From positions 116,687 through 180,686 of the forward strand of contig JAFEBH010000020.1 in the NCBI GenBank assembly GCA_018242765.1: DNA of 64,000 nt. The letters are read 5' to 3'. Positions within the stretch are counted from its first letter, which is position 1, and every line of letters begins with the position of its first letter. The translations under genes were made by a program, and so were the position numbers. Below, piece by piece: positions 43,281 to 53,000 of the stretch. The notes below the pieces were generated by a model, which saw nothing but the letters and a program-made list of their open reading frames with translations, made no database searches and was not told the DNA's origin. The DNA comes from Nitrospira sp. GTDB lineage: Bacteria > Nitrospirota > Nitrospiria > Nitrospirales > Nitrospiraceae.

Positions 43281-44276
43281 ATGACCGAGTATGTAGCTCT
43301 GACCGAAAAGGCGCTGCGCGACGAACCTCTGACCAGAGAAGAATGCCTCTCTGTTTTGAATGCCCCCAACGACGACCTGCTTGCCTTGTTAGATGCAGCG
43401 TTTCAGGTTCGCTCCAAATACTTCGGCCGAACGGTCCGCCTCCAGATGCTGCAGAACGCCAAGAGTGGAGCCTGCCAGGAAGACTGTCACTACTGTTCGC
43501 AATCGTCTATCTCCACAGCCCCTATCGAACGGTATAACCTGCTTCCACAGAAACAGATGATGGAAGGCGCTCGTCAAGCCGCTGCCTCCAAGGCCCAGCG
43601 CTACTGCATTGTCATCAGCGGACGGAGCCCATTAGATCGGGAGATTGACGAAATAGCCGGAGCCGTCCGTTCCATCAAACAAGAAGTCCCGATTCAAATC
43701 TGCTGTTCACTCGGTCTGATGAGCGAATCCCAAGCGAAACGACTCAAAGCCGCCGGGGTTGACCGCGTGAATCACAATTTGAACACCAGCGAAGCCTTTC
43801 ATGCCTCGATCTGCACAACCCATACCTTTCAAGACCGCCTCGCAACCATTAAAAATGCACGCGCGGCAGGCTTGGAAATCTGCTCCGGCGGCATTGTGGG
43901 TATGGGCGAGTCAGACGAAGATCTGATCGAGCTGGCCACGGCCCTGCAAGACGTCAAGCCGGACTCCATTCCCTTGAACATGCTCACCCCAGTCTCCGGC
44001 ACCCCATTCGAACAGGCCGACAACCTCACTCCTCAACGCTGCCTCAAGGTGCTTTGCCTCTTTCGGTTTTTGCATCCTCGGACCGAAATCCGCATCGCGG
44101 GCGGTCGAGAACATAATCTACGCAGTCTCCAGCCGTTGGCGCTCTATCCGGCTGACTCCGTCTTTGTCAATGGCTATTTGACGACACCTGGTGCACCAGC
44201 TCCGGAAGTCTGGGGTATGATTGAAGATCTCGGGTTCACAATTGAAGTGGATTATCAGCAACCTGTGGCTGGCTGA
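43281..44276 (+). CDS. bioB: Biotin synthase
   Basis: The 331-aa radical SAM enzyme inserts sulfur into dethiobiotin. The radical SAM motif CQEDCHYC binds the [4Fe-4S] cluster, and further cysteines (CIVISGR, ICCSLG) and the conserved Arg in IRIAGGRE fit the [2Fe-2S] site. The ATG at 43281 has AAGAGG 8 nt upstream and gives a normal length; an ATG at 43254 lacks such a site. Confidence 0.94.
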   Translation: MTEYVALTEKALRDEPLTREECLSVLNAPNDDLLALLDAAFQVRSKYFGRTVRLQMLQNAKSGACQEDCHYCSQSSISTAPIERYNLLPQKQMMEGARQAAASKAQRYCIVISGRSPLDREIDEIAGAVRSIKQEVPIQICCSLGLMSESQAKRLKAAGVDRVNHNLNTSEAFHASICTTHTFQDRLATIKNARAAGLEICSGGIVGMGESDEDLIELATALQDVKPDSIPLNMLTPVSGTPFEQADNLTPQRCLKVLCLFRFLHPRTEIRIAGGREHNLRSLQPLALYPADSVFVNGYLTTPGAPAPEVWGMIEDLGFTIEVDYQQPVAG

Positions 44277-44748
44277 TTGACTTCCTTGTTGCGGTGCAAG
44301 TAGCTCATTATCTGTGAGCATGAAGCATCTCGATCATTGTTGGCTGGGAGCAGTCCACCGTCACTTTGAAGAGGAGAATGGTCCAAAGATTATCCGTCTT
44401 CACCATGTCCGCGAAGAAGTCATCGCGGCATGAGACTTCCCTGAGGTTTATCGAAAAACGATCTCGCCCAAGCACTCCGTTAGCTCGGTTATTCCATTAC
44501 TCTCCGGATCGGTAGCCACCTTCGCCTCACCACGCTTCAGCATGGCGAGCACCACGTCACAATCCCACAACATTCACCCCTCCGTATGGGAACGCTCTCA
44601 TCGATCCATACGGACGTGGCCACTCATTTTAAAATCAGTCGAGACCAACTCCTTACTCAGCTTGTTTGACCAGGATAGTAGTGAGTCATGTGAGCCGCTA
44701 ATGGTCTAGATCAATCTGTTGTCTCTACAAGGCAAACCGGGCAAGTCT
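44277..44748. other. Intergenic region (472 bp) with only a 37-codon open frame
   Basis: No convincing gene was found. A short frame 44320-44433 (beginning MKHLDHCWLGAVHRHFEEEN) reads like protein but has no ribosome-binding site and no recognised relatives; it may be a remnant. No clear terminator for bioB or for the convergent TPR gene was seen. Confidence 0.4.
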
Positions 44749-46494
44749 TCAAGGTCGGTGGGGTTCGACAATCCGAAATCGGACTTCGTCCACATAGGAA
44801 TAGGCCGAGGTTTGCTCTCCGGTAAAAAGACCGCAGCGGTAGGTGTCTGGTAACCAACCGTTTTTCGGGGGACTGAGCTGAAAATAGCCGGATCGGTCAT
44901 TTGTCGTGGTCAGGACACGATCATGGACTGCTGTCTTTGAATCCTCCGTCATGTCGGACGTTTCTGGTGCACAACGTGCAGTCAGCGGTACGGCGTCAAA
45001 TGAATCTGAGACCAGCCGAAACACTAAATAGATTTCCGATTGAGTGGTGGGGAAGGTATCCCCAGGACTTAGTGGAATGAACTCGTGAGCCCCGGTCGGG
45101 AAATCATCCCGCACGACCTTGACCGCTGGAATCACGAACAGAAACCAACTAAAGTCAGCATCACGACCGGCAATCGCCACTCCCGTCTCTAACGTTTTTT
45201 GAGCGTTGATCCTCTCAATCGCCTTCGCATACAGAGCCTCTTCCGAGAGTACAGCTGCCTGGGTTCCTGAGTCCTTCTCCCTCTTGTCCTCTTCCTCCTT
45301 CAGCTTCACCAGCTCAGGAACATGGGGCTTTACTTTATCGAGCCAACGAGCGATTTTGTCTTTCGCCAGCACGCGAGTGCCGGCTGGAAACGGGACATCT
45401 CGATTGGCCTGTTCAAACTCAACGGCTGCGTCATACAGCAGTTGAAAATGGACGAACGCTTCGTCCCAGCGTTCCAATTTCACGTAGCACTGTCCCATCC
45501 GATAGGTCGTGTCGGCGAAATCTTCCTCACTCGGGTTGAGATTCGAGATATTGCCGAATACGGCGATCGCCTCCTCGCAACGATCCAATTGCATCAACGT
45601 CAGTCCCAGCTGATGGGCTGCAACGGGATCACTGGGGTTGAGTGTCAGAAGCTTTCGGTATAGCGGCTCGGCGTCTTGAAAACGTCCGGCCTGGAACAGG
45701 TTCCAGGCATCCGATCGAATGGCGGCCCATTCCCTCAATTGAGTCGCGTTGGCCGCAGGCGTCACTGTGGGTATGAAGCGTCGCCCTCGCTCCATCGACT
45801 CATGGAGTTGAGCCCGCTGATTCTTGGCGGGAAGCTCCAGAGGAGAGCCAGACGGAGCATGTTCCAGTACATACTGGAGATCAGCATCTGCCCCTGAATA
45901 ATCCAACAGGTCAAAACGGGCACGAGCCAAGGCGAGTCGCCAGCCCAGCAACTCCGGTTTCAGTTCAACCGCCCGTTTATAGACTTCCAGCGATTCCTCC
46001 AAGCGGTCTACCTTACGGAGCTCCTGCGCCAGTCGCCAGTGGGTCAAGGGGTTCGTTGCATCGAGCTTCGCGATGGTACGCAGCTCCGTAATGGCTTCTT
46101 CCTCCTGGCCCCATCGAACCAACACAGCCCATTTTGCCCAGCGTACGTCGAGTACGGCAGGATCTGTAGCAAGGACTCGGTCATAGGCTTGAACAGCTTC
46201 TTTCAGCTCACGAAAGGTCGAAAGAATATCACCTCGTAATTTATGAAGGACAAGCGCTTGTGGATCGTCCTGAATCCCTTGCTCGACTAGTTCGAGTGCA
46301 GACGTGACCGCCCCACTCTCCCAGGCCGCTCTGGCCTGCTCGACTACCTGTTCAACCGTCACCCTTTGCTCAGCATCGGCGAGAGCACAGGGAACAGCCA
46401 CCACAATAAGCGCCAGCACTACTATCACACGAACGATTTCGACGTAGAGATGTTGTGTACCCACAAAGCCTTGCCTAGCAAATGCCACAGTCAT
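44749..46494 (-). CDS. Exported TPR-repeat protein with C-terminal beta domain
   Basis: The protein (581 aa from this start) has a hydrophobic signal (about 20-40, VRVIVVLALIVVAVPCALA) followed by around nine TPRs (about 45-385, for example LRGDILSTFRELKEAVQAYDRVLATDP), a charged linker and a C-terminal beta-rich domain of about 150 residues. The function is not recognised; TPRs suggest a scaffold for periplasmic complexes. The start is uncertain: the frame is open up to 46587, but no candidate has a good ribosome-binding site. Confidence 0.72.
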   Translation of the reverse strand: MTVAFARQGFVGTQHLYVEIVRVIVVLALIVVAVPCALADAEQRVTVEQVVEQARAAWESGAVTSALELVEQGIQDDPQALVLHKLRGDILSTFRELKEAVQAYDRVLATDPAVLDVRWAKWAVLVRWGQEEEAITELRTIAKLDATNPLTHWRLAQELRKVDRLEESLEVYKRAVELKPELLGWRLALARARFDLLDYSGADADLQYVLEHAPSGSPLELPAKNQRAQLHESMERGRRFIPTVTPAANATQLREWAAIRSDAWNLFQAGRFQDAEPLYRKLLTLNPSDPVAAHQLGLTLMQLDRCEEAIAVFGNISNLNPSEEDFADTTYRMGQCYVKLERWDEAFVHFQLLYDAAVEFEQANRDVPFPAGTRVLAKDKIARWLDKVKPHVPELVKLKEEEDKREKDSGTQAAVLSEEALYAKAIERINAQKTLETGVAIAGRDADFSWFLFVIPAVKVVRDDFPTGAHEFIPLSPGDTFPTTQSEIYLVFRLVSDSFDAVPLTARCAPETSDMTEDSKTAVHDRVLTTTNDRSGYFQLSPPKNGWLPDTYRCGLFTGEQTSAYSYVDEVRFRIVEPHRP

Positions 46495-46688
46495 TTTCAG
46501 GCTGTAAACTGCTCCGCCTTTGAAACCCACTATACCAAGAAGCAAAACAAATATATCCGACATGGCTTCAGCAATACCGGTTCCCATGGATCGCCCGGTT
46601 GTTTCATTCCCTTCCTTGACCTCCTTTCATGATCTCGCTAGTCTAGCTTGAGTCGAATCCTCGAAGACAATTCCACGGGAGAAAAAAT

Positions 46689-47714
46689 GTGATCTTCGTG
46701 ACGGGCGGTGCCGGATATATTGGGTCTCATACCTGTGTCGAGCTGCTCCGGGCGGGATACGACTTGACCGTCTTCGATAATTTCTCTAACAGCCACCCCG
46801 AATCACTCGAGCGGATACAACGAATCGCAGGGAAACAGCTCCGCTTCATCCATGGGGACATCCGCGACCGGGCGGCGCTGGTGACGGCGCTGCGCGATAG
46901 CGGCGCACAAGCGGTGATTCATTTTGCCGGTCTCAAGGCCGTCGGCGAGTCGGTTCAGCAGCCGTTATCCTACTACGACAATAATGTCGTCGGGTCTCTA
47001 CGCCTGTTGGAAACCATGGGCCTCTGCGGAGTCAAGACACTGGTGTTCAGTTCCTCCGCCACGGTCTACGGTGCCCCCCAGCGGCTGCCGCTGACGGAAG
47101 ATCATCCTCTCTCGACAACCAATCCCTACGGGCAAACGAAACTGACGGTGGAGCACATCCTGCGTGATGTACAGCACAGCGATGCGTCGTGGCGCATCGG
47201 GATTCTCCGGTACTTCAATCCAGTCGGTGCGCATGCCAGCGGATTGATCGGTGAAGATCCACAGGGTACGCCAAACAACTTGATGCCTTTTGTGGCGCAA
47301 GTGGCGGTCGGTCGCCGCCCGCACCTGAACGTGTTCGGGAATGACTACCCCACATCGGACGGGACCGGCGTGCGCGACTACATCCACGTCGTGGATCTCG
47401 CTATCGGCCACCTCAAGGCACTGGAGACGCTTGAGCGCGCGAAGCACCAGACGGAATGCCTTACGGTCAATCTCGGAACCGGAACCGGGTACAGCGTACT
47501 GGAGATTGTCCGGGCATTCGAGCAAACCTGCGGCAAGCCGGTGATGTACAAGATCGCGCCTCGGCGACCCGGGGACGTTGCAGCCTGTTACGCCGACCCC
47601 AGCAAGGCGATTGCCCTGCTTGGCTGGCAAGCGAAACGGAGCCTCGCTGACATGTGCGCCGATACATGGAAGTGGCAGAGCCTGAATCCGCACGGATACA
47701 ATCCTCCCCGTTAG
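46689..47714 (+). CDS. galE: UDP-glucose 4-epimerase
   Basis: The 341-aa extended SDR enzyme interconverts UDP-glucose and UDP-galactose for surface polysaccharides. VTGGAGYIGSH binds NAD, SSSATVYG carries the catalytic Ser and NPYGQTK the YxxxK pair, and RYFNPVGAHASGLIGEDP is the sugar-binding segment. It starts with GTG; the ATG two bases earlier runs straight into TGA. Confidence 0.94.
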   Translation: MIFVTGGAGYIGSHTCVELLRAGYDLTVFDNFSNSHPESLERIQRIAGKQLRFIHGDIRDRAALVTALRDSGAQAVIHFAGLKAVGESVQQPLSYYDNNVVGSLRLLETMGLCGVKTLVFSSSATVYGAPQRLPLTEDHPLSTTNPYGQTKLTVEHILRDVQHSDASWRIGILRYFNPVGAHASGLIGEDPQGTPNNLMPFVAQVAVGRRPHLNVFGNDYPTSDGTGVRDYIHVVDLAIGHLKALETLERAKHQTECLTVNLGTGTGYSVLEIVRAFEQTCGKPVMYKIAPRRPGDVAACYADPSKAIALLGWQAKRSLADMCADTWKWQSLNPHGYNPPR

Positions 47715-47787
47715 ACCGTGCCGCTGTGCCTCGCATCCCGTACAGTCGCCGTGCCGAGCCCGGGCACCGTGCTACACTGCTTTCTCG

Positions 47788-48252
47788 ATGTTCGATATCA
47801 TCCTCTATCAACCTGAAATTCCGCCGAACACCGGCAATATCATCCGCCTCTGCGCTAATACCGGAGCAAGGCTGCACCTCGTAAAGCCTTTGGGGTTTTC
47901 CCTCGAAGACAAACAGTTGCTGCGGGCCGGGTTGGACTACCACGAGTTCGCGACCCTCAGCGTCTATGAAAATTGGGGCGAGTGTGCTGAGCAGTTCAAT
48001 AATCGTCGCGTGTTTGCCGTCTCGACGAGGAATACTCAGCGGTACGATCGCATCATCTATGCATCAGACGATGCGTTTCTGTTCGGCCCGGAAACTCGTG
48101 GACTGCCGATGGATCTACTGGAGTCATTTGAGCAGGAGCGTCGCATACGTCTCCCCATGCGCCCAGAGAGTCGCAGCCTCAACCTCTCGAACGCGGTCGC
48201 GGTTGTTGTCTACGAGGCCTGGCGGCAGATAGGCTTTGAGAACGGCCAATGA
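47788..48252 (+). CDS. trmL: tRNA (cytidine(34)-2'-O)-methyltransferase
   Basis: The 154-aa SPOUT-class enzyme methylates the wobble ribose of certain tRNAs. YQPEIPPNTGNIIRLCANTGARLHLVKPLGF, FGPETRGLP and IRLPMRPESRSLNLSNAVAVVVYEAWRQ are the SAM-binding trefoil-knot motifs. It has the minimal family length. Confidence 0.95.
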   Translation: MFDIILYQPEIPPNTGNIIRLCANTGARLHLVKPLGFSLEDKQLLRAGLDYHEFATLSVYENWGECAEQFNNRRVFAVSTRNTQRYDRIIYASDDAFLFGPETRGLPMDLLESFEQERRIRLPMRPESRSLNLSNAVAVVVYEAWRQIGFENGQ

Positions 48253-48273
48253 CGTTCAGTCTTTGAGCACAAG

Positions 48274-48816
48274 ATGGCTTCAGCCTTCTCTCACGCGTTC
48301 GTGGCGCTCACACTCGGCAAGATCACATCGCATCGTGCCATTACATGGCCTGTTCTCCTGACCGGTGCCGTCTGTTCCATGGTACCGGATCTCGATGTGA
48401 TCGGCTTTGCCTTCGGGATTCAGTACGGTGACCTCTGGGGCCACCGAGGCATGACCCATTCGTTCTTCTTTGCCGGACTGCTCAGTGCAGCTCTCGTGGC
48501 AGGGTTCTATAGAAACCGAGCAAGGGCAGCACAGCTGAGAATCTTTGTGTATCTCTTTCTCTGCACAGCATCACATGGTGTTCTCGACGCGCTGACGAAT
48601 GGAGGACTCGGCGTGGCGTTCTTTTCTCCGTTCGACACGAGCCGATATTTCTTCCCGGTGCGACCGGTCGCCGTATCACCAATCGGTATCGAAAACTTCT
48701 TCAATGGAAGCGCTGTTCAGATCCTCGCCAGTGAGGTCATATGGATTTGGCTCCCGACCATCTCGGTGTTCCTCATTTTTCAAGGGATTCAGCGTCTAAG
48801 GATCGACCGGTCTTGA
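48274..48816 (+). CDS. YdjM/DUF457-type membrane-bound metal-dependent hydrolase
   Basis: The 180-aa protein has four hydrophobic segments and the histidine/aspartate pattern of the family: SHAFVALTLG, VPDLDVIGF and GHRGMTHSFFF, which would bind a divalent metal. The physiological substrate is unknown. It begins 21 bp after trmL and may be co-transcribed with it. Confidence 0.82.
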   Translation: MASAFSHAFVALTLGKITSHRAITWPVLLTGAVCSMVPDLDVIGFAFGIQYGDLWGHRGMTHSFFFAGLLSAALVAGFYRNRARAAQLRIFVYLFLCTASHGVLDALTNGGLGVAFFSPFDTSRYFFPVRPVAVSPIGIENFFNGSAVQILASEVIWIWLPTISVFLIFQGIQRLRIDRS

Positions 48817-48938
48817 AGGAACAATCACAGGATCTGCCAAATTGAACAACAAATGAAGGTCGGGCTGTGACGGCAAACCGTTCGGTAGAGCCAGAAAGTA
48901 CGCTATCCACACACCTCCAACCATGGGGCACTACTGGT

Positions 48939-50006
48939 TTATGTTTGCGGCACCTTAAAAACCTGCCGATGCCGCGGATGCACGAACACAATTTCACCTT
49001 CACGAAGATCAAGCTCGCGATATCGTTCTTTGGTTAACTCGACTTCGATGGTCTCCTCCGAATCTTGAACCTTCAATTCAACACGAACTCGAGACCCAGC
49101 AGTAAGAACATACCGCACAGTCGCTTCAAACTGATCATCATTCGTACGAGATCGGTTGAGTTCTAAGTCATGAGGACGAACGAACGTCACTTCGTGCTCC
49201 GCAACCGTACTCGTCAACTCGACTGATGTTCCTTCAGACCCTTCCGGTACGGTTTGTTCCTCAAAAATACGTCCATGGAACATGTTGACATCCCCTAGGA
49301 AGCGATAAACAAAAGGATTGGCTGGTTTTTCATAGACTTCGTCGGGCGTGCCGATCTGTTCGACATTCCCCTGATGCATCACCACCACACGATCGGCGAC
49401 TTCTAGCGCCTCCTCCTGGTCATGGGTAACAAAAATGCCGGTAATGTGCAGCTCGTCATGAAGCCGACGTAACCAGCGCTGGAGTTCCTTCCGAACCTTG
49501 GCATCCAACGCTCCGAACGGCTCATCCAACAGCAACAGCTTTGGTTCCACGGCCAACGCGCGGGCCAAGGCGACACGCTGTCGCTGACCTCCCGACAATT
49601 GGCTGGGATACCGATCGGCCATGGCCTGCAACTGCACGAGTGTCAGCAGTTCACGAACCTTTTCCTGTATGCGAGCGGCAGAAGGTCGTTGAGCTCGGGG
49701 CCTCACCGTGAGCCCAAATGCCACATTGTCCGCCACGGTCATGTGCCGGAACAACGCATAGTGTTGAAAGACAAACCCGACCTGGCGCTCCGTGATCCGA
49801 TGATCCGTCACCTCCCTGCCGTGCAGAACAATGCGCCCCTGATCAGGTCTTTCCAGTCCGGCAAGAATTCTCAATAAGGTCGTTTTGCCGCAACCGGAAG
49901 GACCCAGTAGCGCGATTAATTCCCCCGACTGCACATGCAGGTTGACGTCGTTCAGCACCGTAAAAGTTCCGAACTTCTTCGTGACATGGTCGACTTGAAT
50001 GCTCAT
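48939..50006 (-). CDS. cysA: Sulfate/thiosulfate ABC transporter ATPase
   Basis: The 355-aa ATPase powers sulfate import. Walker A GPSGCGKTT (36-44), signature LSGGQRQRVALARAL and Walker B LLLLDEPFGALDAKVR are complete, and a TOBE/CysA C-terminal domain follows residue 235. It is the last gene of the sulfate operon, after cysW. Confidence 0.95.
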   Translation of the reverse strand: MSIQVDHVTKKFGTFTVLNDVNLHVQSGELIALLGPSGCGKTTLLRILAGLERPDQGRIVLHGREVTDHRITERQVGFVFQHYALFRHMTVADNVAFGLTVRPRAQRPSAARIQEKVRELLTLVQLQAMADRYPSQLSGGQRQRVALARALAVEPKLLLLDEPFGALDAKVRKELQRWLRRLHDELHITGIFVTHDQEEALEVADRVVVMHQGNVEQIGTPDEVYEKPANPFVYRFLGDVNMFHGRIFEEQTVPEGSEGTSVELTSTVAEHEVTFVRPHDLELNRSRTNDDQFEATVRYVLTAGSRVRVELKVQDSEETIEVELTKERYRELDLREGEIVFVHPRHRQVFKVPQT

Positions 50007-50040
50007 GATGAACTCCTGCAGGTAGATAGCCTCTCACCTG

Positions 50041-50925
50041 TCATGACAGTCCACTCTTTCGTTGATTGTGAGAGACGGTTTTTCGTTCAATCACTGTTTT
50101 CGCGATCAGGGTGACGAGCGCCAACAGGGTCAAGAGGGATGCGACCGAGAACGCCGCAACCGCGTTGTACTCGTTGTACAGAATTTCGATATGCAGGGGC
50201 ATCGTATTCGTCAATCCACGAATATGGCCGGAGACGACCGAGACCGCACCGAACTCTCCCATCGCGCGCGCATTGCATAGGATGAGCCCATAGAGCAGGC
50301 TCCATTTGATGTTCGGCAATGTGACACGGGTGAACATCTGCCACCCGGGAGCCCCCAGGGTGAGCGCCGCTTCCTCTTCCTCTCGCCCCTGTGCCTGCAT
50401 CAGTGGGATGAGCTCACGCGCGACAAACGGCACGGTGACAAAGATCGTCGCAAGGACGATTCCGGGCAATGCAAAAATGATCTTGATCTCATGCTCGGCC
50501 AGCCACGGGCCCAGCCACCCTTGCGCGCCGAAGAGCAACACGTAGATTAAGCCCGAGATGACCGGCGAGACGGCCAATGGCATATCGATCAGGGAAATCA
50601 GAATTTGTTTGCCGACGAAATCGAACTTTGCGATGGCCCAGGCTGCGGCGACCCCGAACACGGCATTCAGCGGTACGGCGATACCAGCCACTAGAAGCGT
50701 CAAACGGATAGCGGCCAGCGCATCATCATTTGCGAAAGAGTCGAAATACCCAGCCAGTCCATGCTTCAATGCTTCAGCAAAAATCGCCGTCAAGGGAATG
50801 AGGAGAAAAAGTGTGAGGTGCAAGGTTGCTGCGCCGATCAACAGTCGGCGGACAGACGAACTCTCCGTCGTGATCGAGTCTTTCCACTGCAGGCTCTTGT
50901 CGGCGGTGTTGCTGAGGGAACTCAT
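50041..50925 (-). CDS. cysW: Sulfate ABC transporter permease CysW
   Basis: The 294-aa inner-membrane permease has six predicted helices and the cytoplasmic EAA loop (EEEEAALTLGAPGWQMFTRVTLPNIKWSL) that contacts CysA. The start at 50925 was chosen for its AGAGGA site; a longer frame upstream overlaps cysT. It pairs with CysT as the translocation pore. Confidence 0.94.
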   Translation of the reverse strand: MSSLSNTADKSLQWKDSITTESSSVRRLLIGAATLHLTLFLLIPLTAIFAEALKHGLAGYFDSFANDDALAAIRLTLLVAGIAVPLNAVFGVAAAWAIAKFDFVGKQILISLIDMPLAVSPVISGLIYVLLFGAQGWLGPWLAEHEIKIIFALPGIVLATIFVTVPFVARELIPLMQAQGREEEEAALTLGAPGWQMFTRVTLPNIKWSLLYGLILCNARAMGEFGAVSVVSGHIRGLTNTMPLHIEILYNEYNAVAAFSVASLLTLLALVTLIAKTVIERKTVSHNQRKSGLS

Positions 50926-50939
50926 TTCATCCTCTCTCT

Positions 50940-51794
50940 CTATTGATTCATGTAGCGAGCGCTGCTCCACCATTGAAGCAGATTGATCGCCAAGGCCAGG
51001 ACAAACGAGACCACCAGCATGACCACGCCCAGGGCAGTGGCCCCGGTATAGTCATACTGTTCTAATTTGGTCATGATCAGGAGCGGAGTGATCTCCGATT
51101 TCATCGGCATATTGCCTGCGATGAAGATAACGGACCCATATTCTCCGACGGCACGGGCGAAGGCCATGGCCATTCCCGTGAGGAGCGCCGGCCACAGTTC
51201 CGGCACGATGACCGCTCGAAACGTTTGCCATCGATTGGCTCCAAGCGTGGTGGCCGCCTCTTCAACTTCTTTATCCAAATCCTGCAGTACCGGCTGTACG
51301 GTGCGAACCACGAAGGGCAACCCGATGAACGTCAGTGCGACCAAGACACCCAGCGGAGTGAACGCCACTTTGATGCCGAAGAGATCGAGATAGCGTCCGA
51401 GCCAACCATTCGAGGCATAGATGGCGGCCAGCGTAATGCCGGCGACCGCCGTCGGCAGGGCAAATGGCAAGTCCACAAGGGCATCAATGAGGGCCCGCCC
51501 AGGAAAGCGGTACCGGACCAGCACCCAGGCAATAATCGACCCGAACAGGCCGTTGATAAGCGCTCCCACCAGCGAAGCACCGAATGTCAGTTGGTAGGAG
51601 GCTATCGCTCGAGCGGTTGTGATGGTCTCCCAAAACTGGCCCCACGACAAGGCACTCGTCTTGACAAAGAGTCCGCTGAGCGGAATCAGTACGATGACAC
51701 TGAGGTAGAAAATCGAAAATCCCAGTGTAAGGCCAAATCCGGGAAGCACGCTGGGCTGTTTCAAGATAAGATTCATGAGATTCATATCCTTCAT
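50940..51794 (-). CDS. cysT: Sulfate ABC transporter permease CysT
   Basis: The 284-aa permease has six helices and the EAA loop KEVEEAATTLGANRWQTFRAVIVPELWPALL. DLPFALPTAVAGITLAAIY is typical of CysT/CysU. Three in-frame ATG codons (51794, 51785, 51776) are possible starts. It is directly upstream of cysW (14 bp). Confidence 0.94.
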   Translation of the reverse strand: MKDMNLMNLILKQPSVLPGFGLTLGFSIFYLSVIVLIPLSGLFVKTSALSWGQFWETITTARAIASYQLTFGASLVGALINGLFGSIIAWVLVRYRFPGRALIDALVDLPFALPTAVAGITLAAIYASNGWLGRYLDLFGIKVAFTPLGVLVALTFIGLPFVVRTVQPVLQDLDKEVEEAATTLGANRWQTFRAVIVPELWPALLTGMAMAFARAVGEYGSVIFIAGNMPMKSEITPLLIMTKLEQYDYTGATALGVVMLVVSFVLALAINLLQWWSSARYMNQ

Positions 51795-51865
51795 GAAGCA
51801 GTGGATGACTTCCGCACATATCCGATAAAACCGACTTCATCGTCACTCTTTTCTTCATCAAACGG

Positions 51866-52657
51866 TCAGCGATGGTTGGCGCATATCATTCTTTCTTGAT
51901 CTCTGATGATGGTCCCACGATCAATGAGGCAATCCTCACTCAAATGCCGCTCTTCCTGTACCATGCAATGCAAGGCAGCCCGCGCGAGCAAGCGCGTTGA
52001 ATCAAGCAATGGAACAGCTGTCTGATAGTCGGACAGCAGCAGCGGCAGTTCCGTGCATCCAAGGATCACCGCCTCTGCCCCCTTGAGCCCCATGTCCGCA
52101 ATAACCCGCTGAACAAAGAGCGCTGACTCGACCGTAGACGCGCTTACGATCAATTCGTTTCGAATAATATGGTGAAGTTGAGATCGATCATCCAGGTCAG
52201 GAACAATGACTTCAATGTTTGCTCGGTGTAGTTGCTCCGCATAGACCGATCCCTCCATTACCGTCTGAGTACCGAGAATCCCCACCCGACGCCAGCCACG
52301 GGCTACCACCTCTCTCACGACTGGTATCGCGATATGAACCCATGGAACCGTCGACTCCACCAGGCTCAGGGTTTTGTGAAGCGTATTGTTCGGACACACA
52401 ATCACGTCCGCTCCCGTCTGCACCAGTTTGGCTGCCGATTGAGACATGAGGGCAGCCACCCCTGCCCAATCGTCCCGATCAATCGCATCGAGATACCGGT
52501 GAAGTGAAAATGAATGGAGCGTCACTTCGGGGTGAGCATAGCGACGCCCCATCAGGCCCTCCGCCTCCTGACACAAAGTCCGATAGCAAAGCGCCGCGCC
52601 TTCTGCCGTTCCAGCAACAATGCCGATATGCGGGATACGCTCCACACGATTATCCAT
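51866..52657 (-). CDS. Aspartate/glutamate racemase-family protein
   Basis: The 263-aa protein has the two cysteine motifs of the family: VCPNNTLH (the usual form is CNTxH) and LGCTELPLLL, positioned on the two lobes of the active site. This suggests cofactor-free amino-acid racemase or related activity; the substrate is unknown. It overlaps the DUF2325 gene by 8 bp and sits between sbp and cysT, so it is expressed with sulfate uptake genes, an unexpected context. Confidence 0.85.
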   Translation of the reverse strand: MDNRVERIPHIGIVAGTAEGAALCYRTLCQEAEGLMGRRYAHPEVTLHSFSLHRYLDAIDRDDWAGVAALMSQSAAKLVQTGADVIVCPNNTLHKTLSLVESTVPWVHIAIPVVREVVARGWRRVGILGTQTVMEGSVYAEQLHRANIEVIVPDLDDRSQLHHIIRNELIVSASTVESALFVQRVIADMGLKGAEAVILGCTELPLLLSDYQTAVPLLDSTRLLARAALHCMVQEERHLSEDCLIDRGTIIRDQERMICANHR

Positions 52658-52967
52658 GCGCCGACAACTTTCGGTATTGCCGTGAATCAAAACAGGCTGA
52701 GCCAAGCTGAGAGCCGGCATCACGCTGTTGGCCCCGTTTCAGAAAGTACACTGGAAGGCCCCGGCGCGACGCTTCGCCACGCACCCGCTTCGCGAGCGCA
52801 TGACTGACGCGATCCAACACGACGACAACGGCTTCTGTCGCTTTCGGAATGGTCCGGACAAGATCACGATGCTTCCATCCGGACCAATGTTCCACACGAC
52901 TCGTCCTGCCGGTCGCGCGTTGCCGGAAAACTTCTGCTGAATCGCCCCCCACTATCAGTAGGTTCAT
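52650..52967 (-). CDS. DUF2325-family protein
   Basis: This 105-aa protein begins MNLLIVGGDSAEVFRQRATG and contains VVVVLDRVSHALAKRVRGEASRRGLPVYFLKRG, the pattern of DUF2325, a small Rossmann-like family of unknown function. The start at 52967 has GGAAGGGAG upstream. It lies 33 bp after sbp and overlaps the racemase gene by 8 bp, so translation of the two is coupled. Confidence 0.75.
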   Translation of the reverse strand: MNLLIVGGDSAEVFRQRATGRTSRVEHWSGWKHRDLVRTIPKATEAVVVVLDRVSHALAKRVRGEASRRGLPVYFLKRGQQRDAGSQLGSACFDSRQYRKLSAHG

Positions 52968-53000
52968 GGCTCCCTTCCTACAAATCATGCAGTCGGTGAA

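Noticed and set aside
44320..44433. 37-codon gene after bioB
   Set aside because: It has no ribosome-binding site, no recognised relatives and no support from context.
46540..46607. Short leader peptide upstream of the TPR gene
   Set aside because: A frame of about 22 codons follows AAGGAGG-like sequence on the minus strand, but it has no amino-acid bias typical of attenuation and no terminator hairpin after it.
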